From: Nitrospira sp.
GTDB taxonomy: Bacteria; Nitrospirota; Thermodesulfovibrionia; Thermodesulfovibrionales; Dissulfurispiraceae
Length of the DNA: 64,000 nt
NCBI GenBank assembly: GCA_002634385.1
Contig: NSJL01000021.1
Coordinates: forward strand, 1 to 64,000
Reading direction: 5' to 3'
Shown here: piece after piece, positions 63,486 through 64,000 of the stretch
How the letters are laid out: every line of letters begins with the position of its first letter
Position numbering within the stretch: position 1 is the first letter of the stretch
Made by a program: the position numbers and the translations under genes
Notes under the pieces: generated by a model
Told to the model about the DNA's origin: nothing
What the model saw: the letters and a program-made list of their open reading frames with translations, nothing else
Database searches by the model: none

Positions 63486-64000
63486 ATGACACCGAAGGAA
63501 AGAGTAATGAAGTTGCTGAAAGGGGAGAAGGTAGACCGTCCTCCCATCTTCAGCGGAATGGGACATGTAGTCACCCCTGTTCTGGAGAAGTACGGCATCG
63601 TTTTTTCCAAATCACACCGCGATCCCGAGCTGATGGCGAAGGCGGCCATCGGCACCTACAAGGAATTCGGGTTCGAGTGCGCAGTCGTTCCCTTTGACCT
63701 CGGAGTGGAGGCGGAGGCCCTCGGCGCAAAGATGAACTACTATGACGACGTGGAGGGCTTGCTGTACCCCACGGTAAAGGAGAAATGCGTCAAGTACGCC
63801 GATGATGTGAAGATCCCCGCGGACCTGGCGAATGCCGGCAGGATCCCTGTGGTCACCGGTGCGATGAAGGCCATCAGGAGGGAGCTGGGAGACGAGATCG
63901 CCATCGGAGCCTACGTGCTCGGCCCCTTCACCCTCGCCGGGCAGGTGATGGAGCTGGATGAGCTCTTCGAGGAGTCCTTCCTCGACCCTGAGAGGATCAG
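63486..64000 (+). CDS. UroD-fold methyltransferase (MtaA/CmuA family), cut by window edge
   Basis: The first 171 codons of a gene leaving the right edge. ATG 63486 (GTG 63483 precedes it in frame) follows AAAGGAGATAGC. MTPKERVMKLLKGEKVDRPPIFSGMGHVV is the family opening shared with the gene at 51600. VVPFDLGVEAEALGA and VVTGAMKAIRRELGDEIAIGAYVLGPFTLAGQVM are further family segments (compare VPFDITIEAEAMGC in the 51600 gene). The metal-binding C-terminal half is outside the window. It follows the Mo-enzyme/porin operon but is separated from it by a strong terminator, so it is a new transcription unit. Confidence 0.88.
   Translation, partial: MTPKERVMKLLKGEKVDRPPIFSGMGHVVTPVLEKYGIVFSKSHRDPELMAKAAIGTYKEFGFECAVVPFDLGVEAEALGAKMNYYDDVEGLLYPTVKEKCVKYADDVKIPADLANAGRIPVVTGAMKAIRRELGDEIAIGAYVLGPFTLAGQVMELDELFEESFLDPERI

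Overview
The window looks like chromosomal DNA of an anaerobic, Gram-negative (diderm) bacterium with GC-rich genes. Evidence: two Mo/W-bisPGD oxidoreductase operons, one with an in-frame TGA that reads as selenocysteine; corrinoid-type UroD/MtaA methyltransferase relatives; DUF1638; a DsrE and a TusA sulfur-carrier protein each behind a sigma-54 promoter; an outer-membrane porin; lipoproteins and a Wza-type export protein. A Nitrospirota (Thermodesulfovibrionia-like) or deltaproteobacterial lineage is my best guess. I cannot prove the phylum without a search.

Layout. 1-1277: start of a cyclopropane-fatty-acid synthase gene and a long non-coding repeat. 1278-11726 (minus): DUF1638, a small membrane protein, a Na+/solute symporter and a complete branched-chain/aromatic-acid type ABC importer (livFKMHG) led by a degenerate acyl-CoA synthetase. 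12933-15407 (plus): sigma-54 promoter, DsrE, OsmC, Ddl. 15420-20065 (plus): overlapping operon for a cytoplasmic selenocysteine-containing molybdopterin oxidoreductase with two Fe-S subunits and a FAD/NAD(P)H subunit. 20126-20356: a 231-bp palindromic element. 20430-23518: MoxR ATPase, HExxH/VWA protein and an unknown third protein. 23873-25551: GAF/sigma-54 activator preceded by a truncated tandem copy of its own 5' end. 26101-26898: sigma-54-driven TusA and a convergent Cys-rich protein with an FNR-like site. 27055-27168: isolated 5S rRNA. 27261-32758 (minus): surface-glycan-type cluster. 33271-40813 (minus): dxs, ispA, guaA, guaB, a SurA-N protein, Nudix, hfq. 40980-45992 (plus): FmdB, clpS-clpA-aat, smpB, tmRNA. 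46153-50943: sensor kinase, free-standing IF2 C-terminal protein, FN3/SLH surface protein. 51348-53495: Rdx protein, MtaA-like methyltransferase and a second copy of the long repeat. 53606-64000: histidine kinase, NarL-type regulator, TorD chaperone, Tat-exported Mo enzyme, Fe-S subunit, porin, and the start of another UroD/MtaA gene.

How it fits together. The 54-63 kb genes read as a regulated periplasmic respiratory module: two-component system, palindromic operator, chaperone, catalytic subunit, electron-transfer subunit, porin. The 15-23 kb genes read as its cytoplasmic counterpart: a selenoenzyme joined to NAD(P)H, possibly matured or guarded by the adjacent MoxR/VWA pair. Sigma-54 control of the two sulfur-carrier genes, with a sigma-54 activator encoded near tusA, suggests a small nitrogen- or redox-responsive sulfur-relay regulon.

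The most notable items are the Sec-encoding TGA with a hairpin just downstream, the partially duplicated regulator gene, the motif-degenerate AMP ligase in the liv operon, the stand-alone IF2 tail behind a consensus promoter, and three families of intergenic palindromic or repeated DNA.
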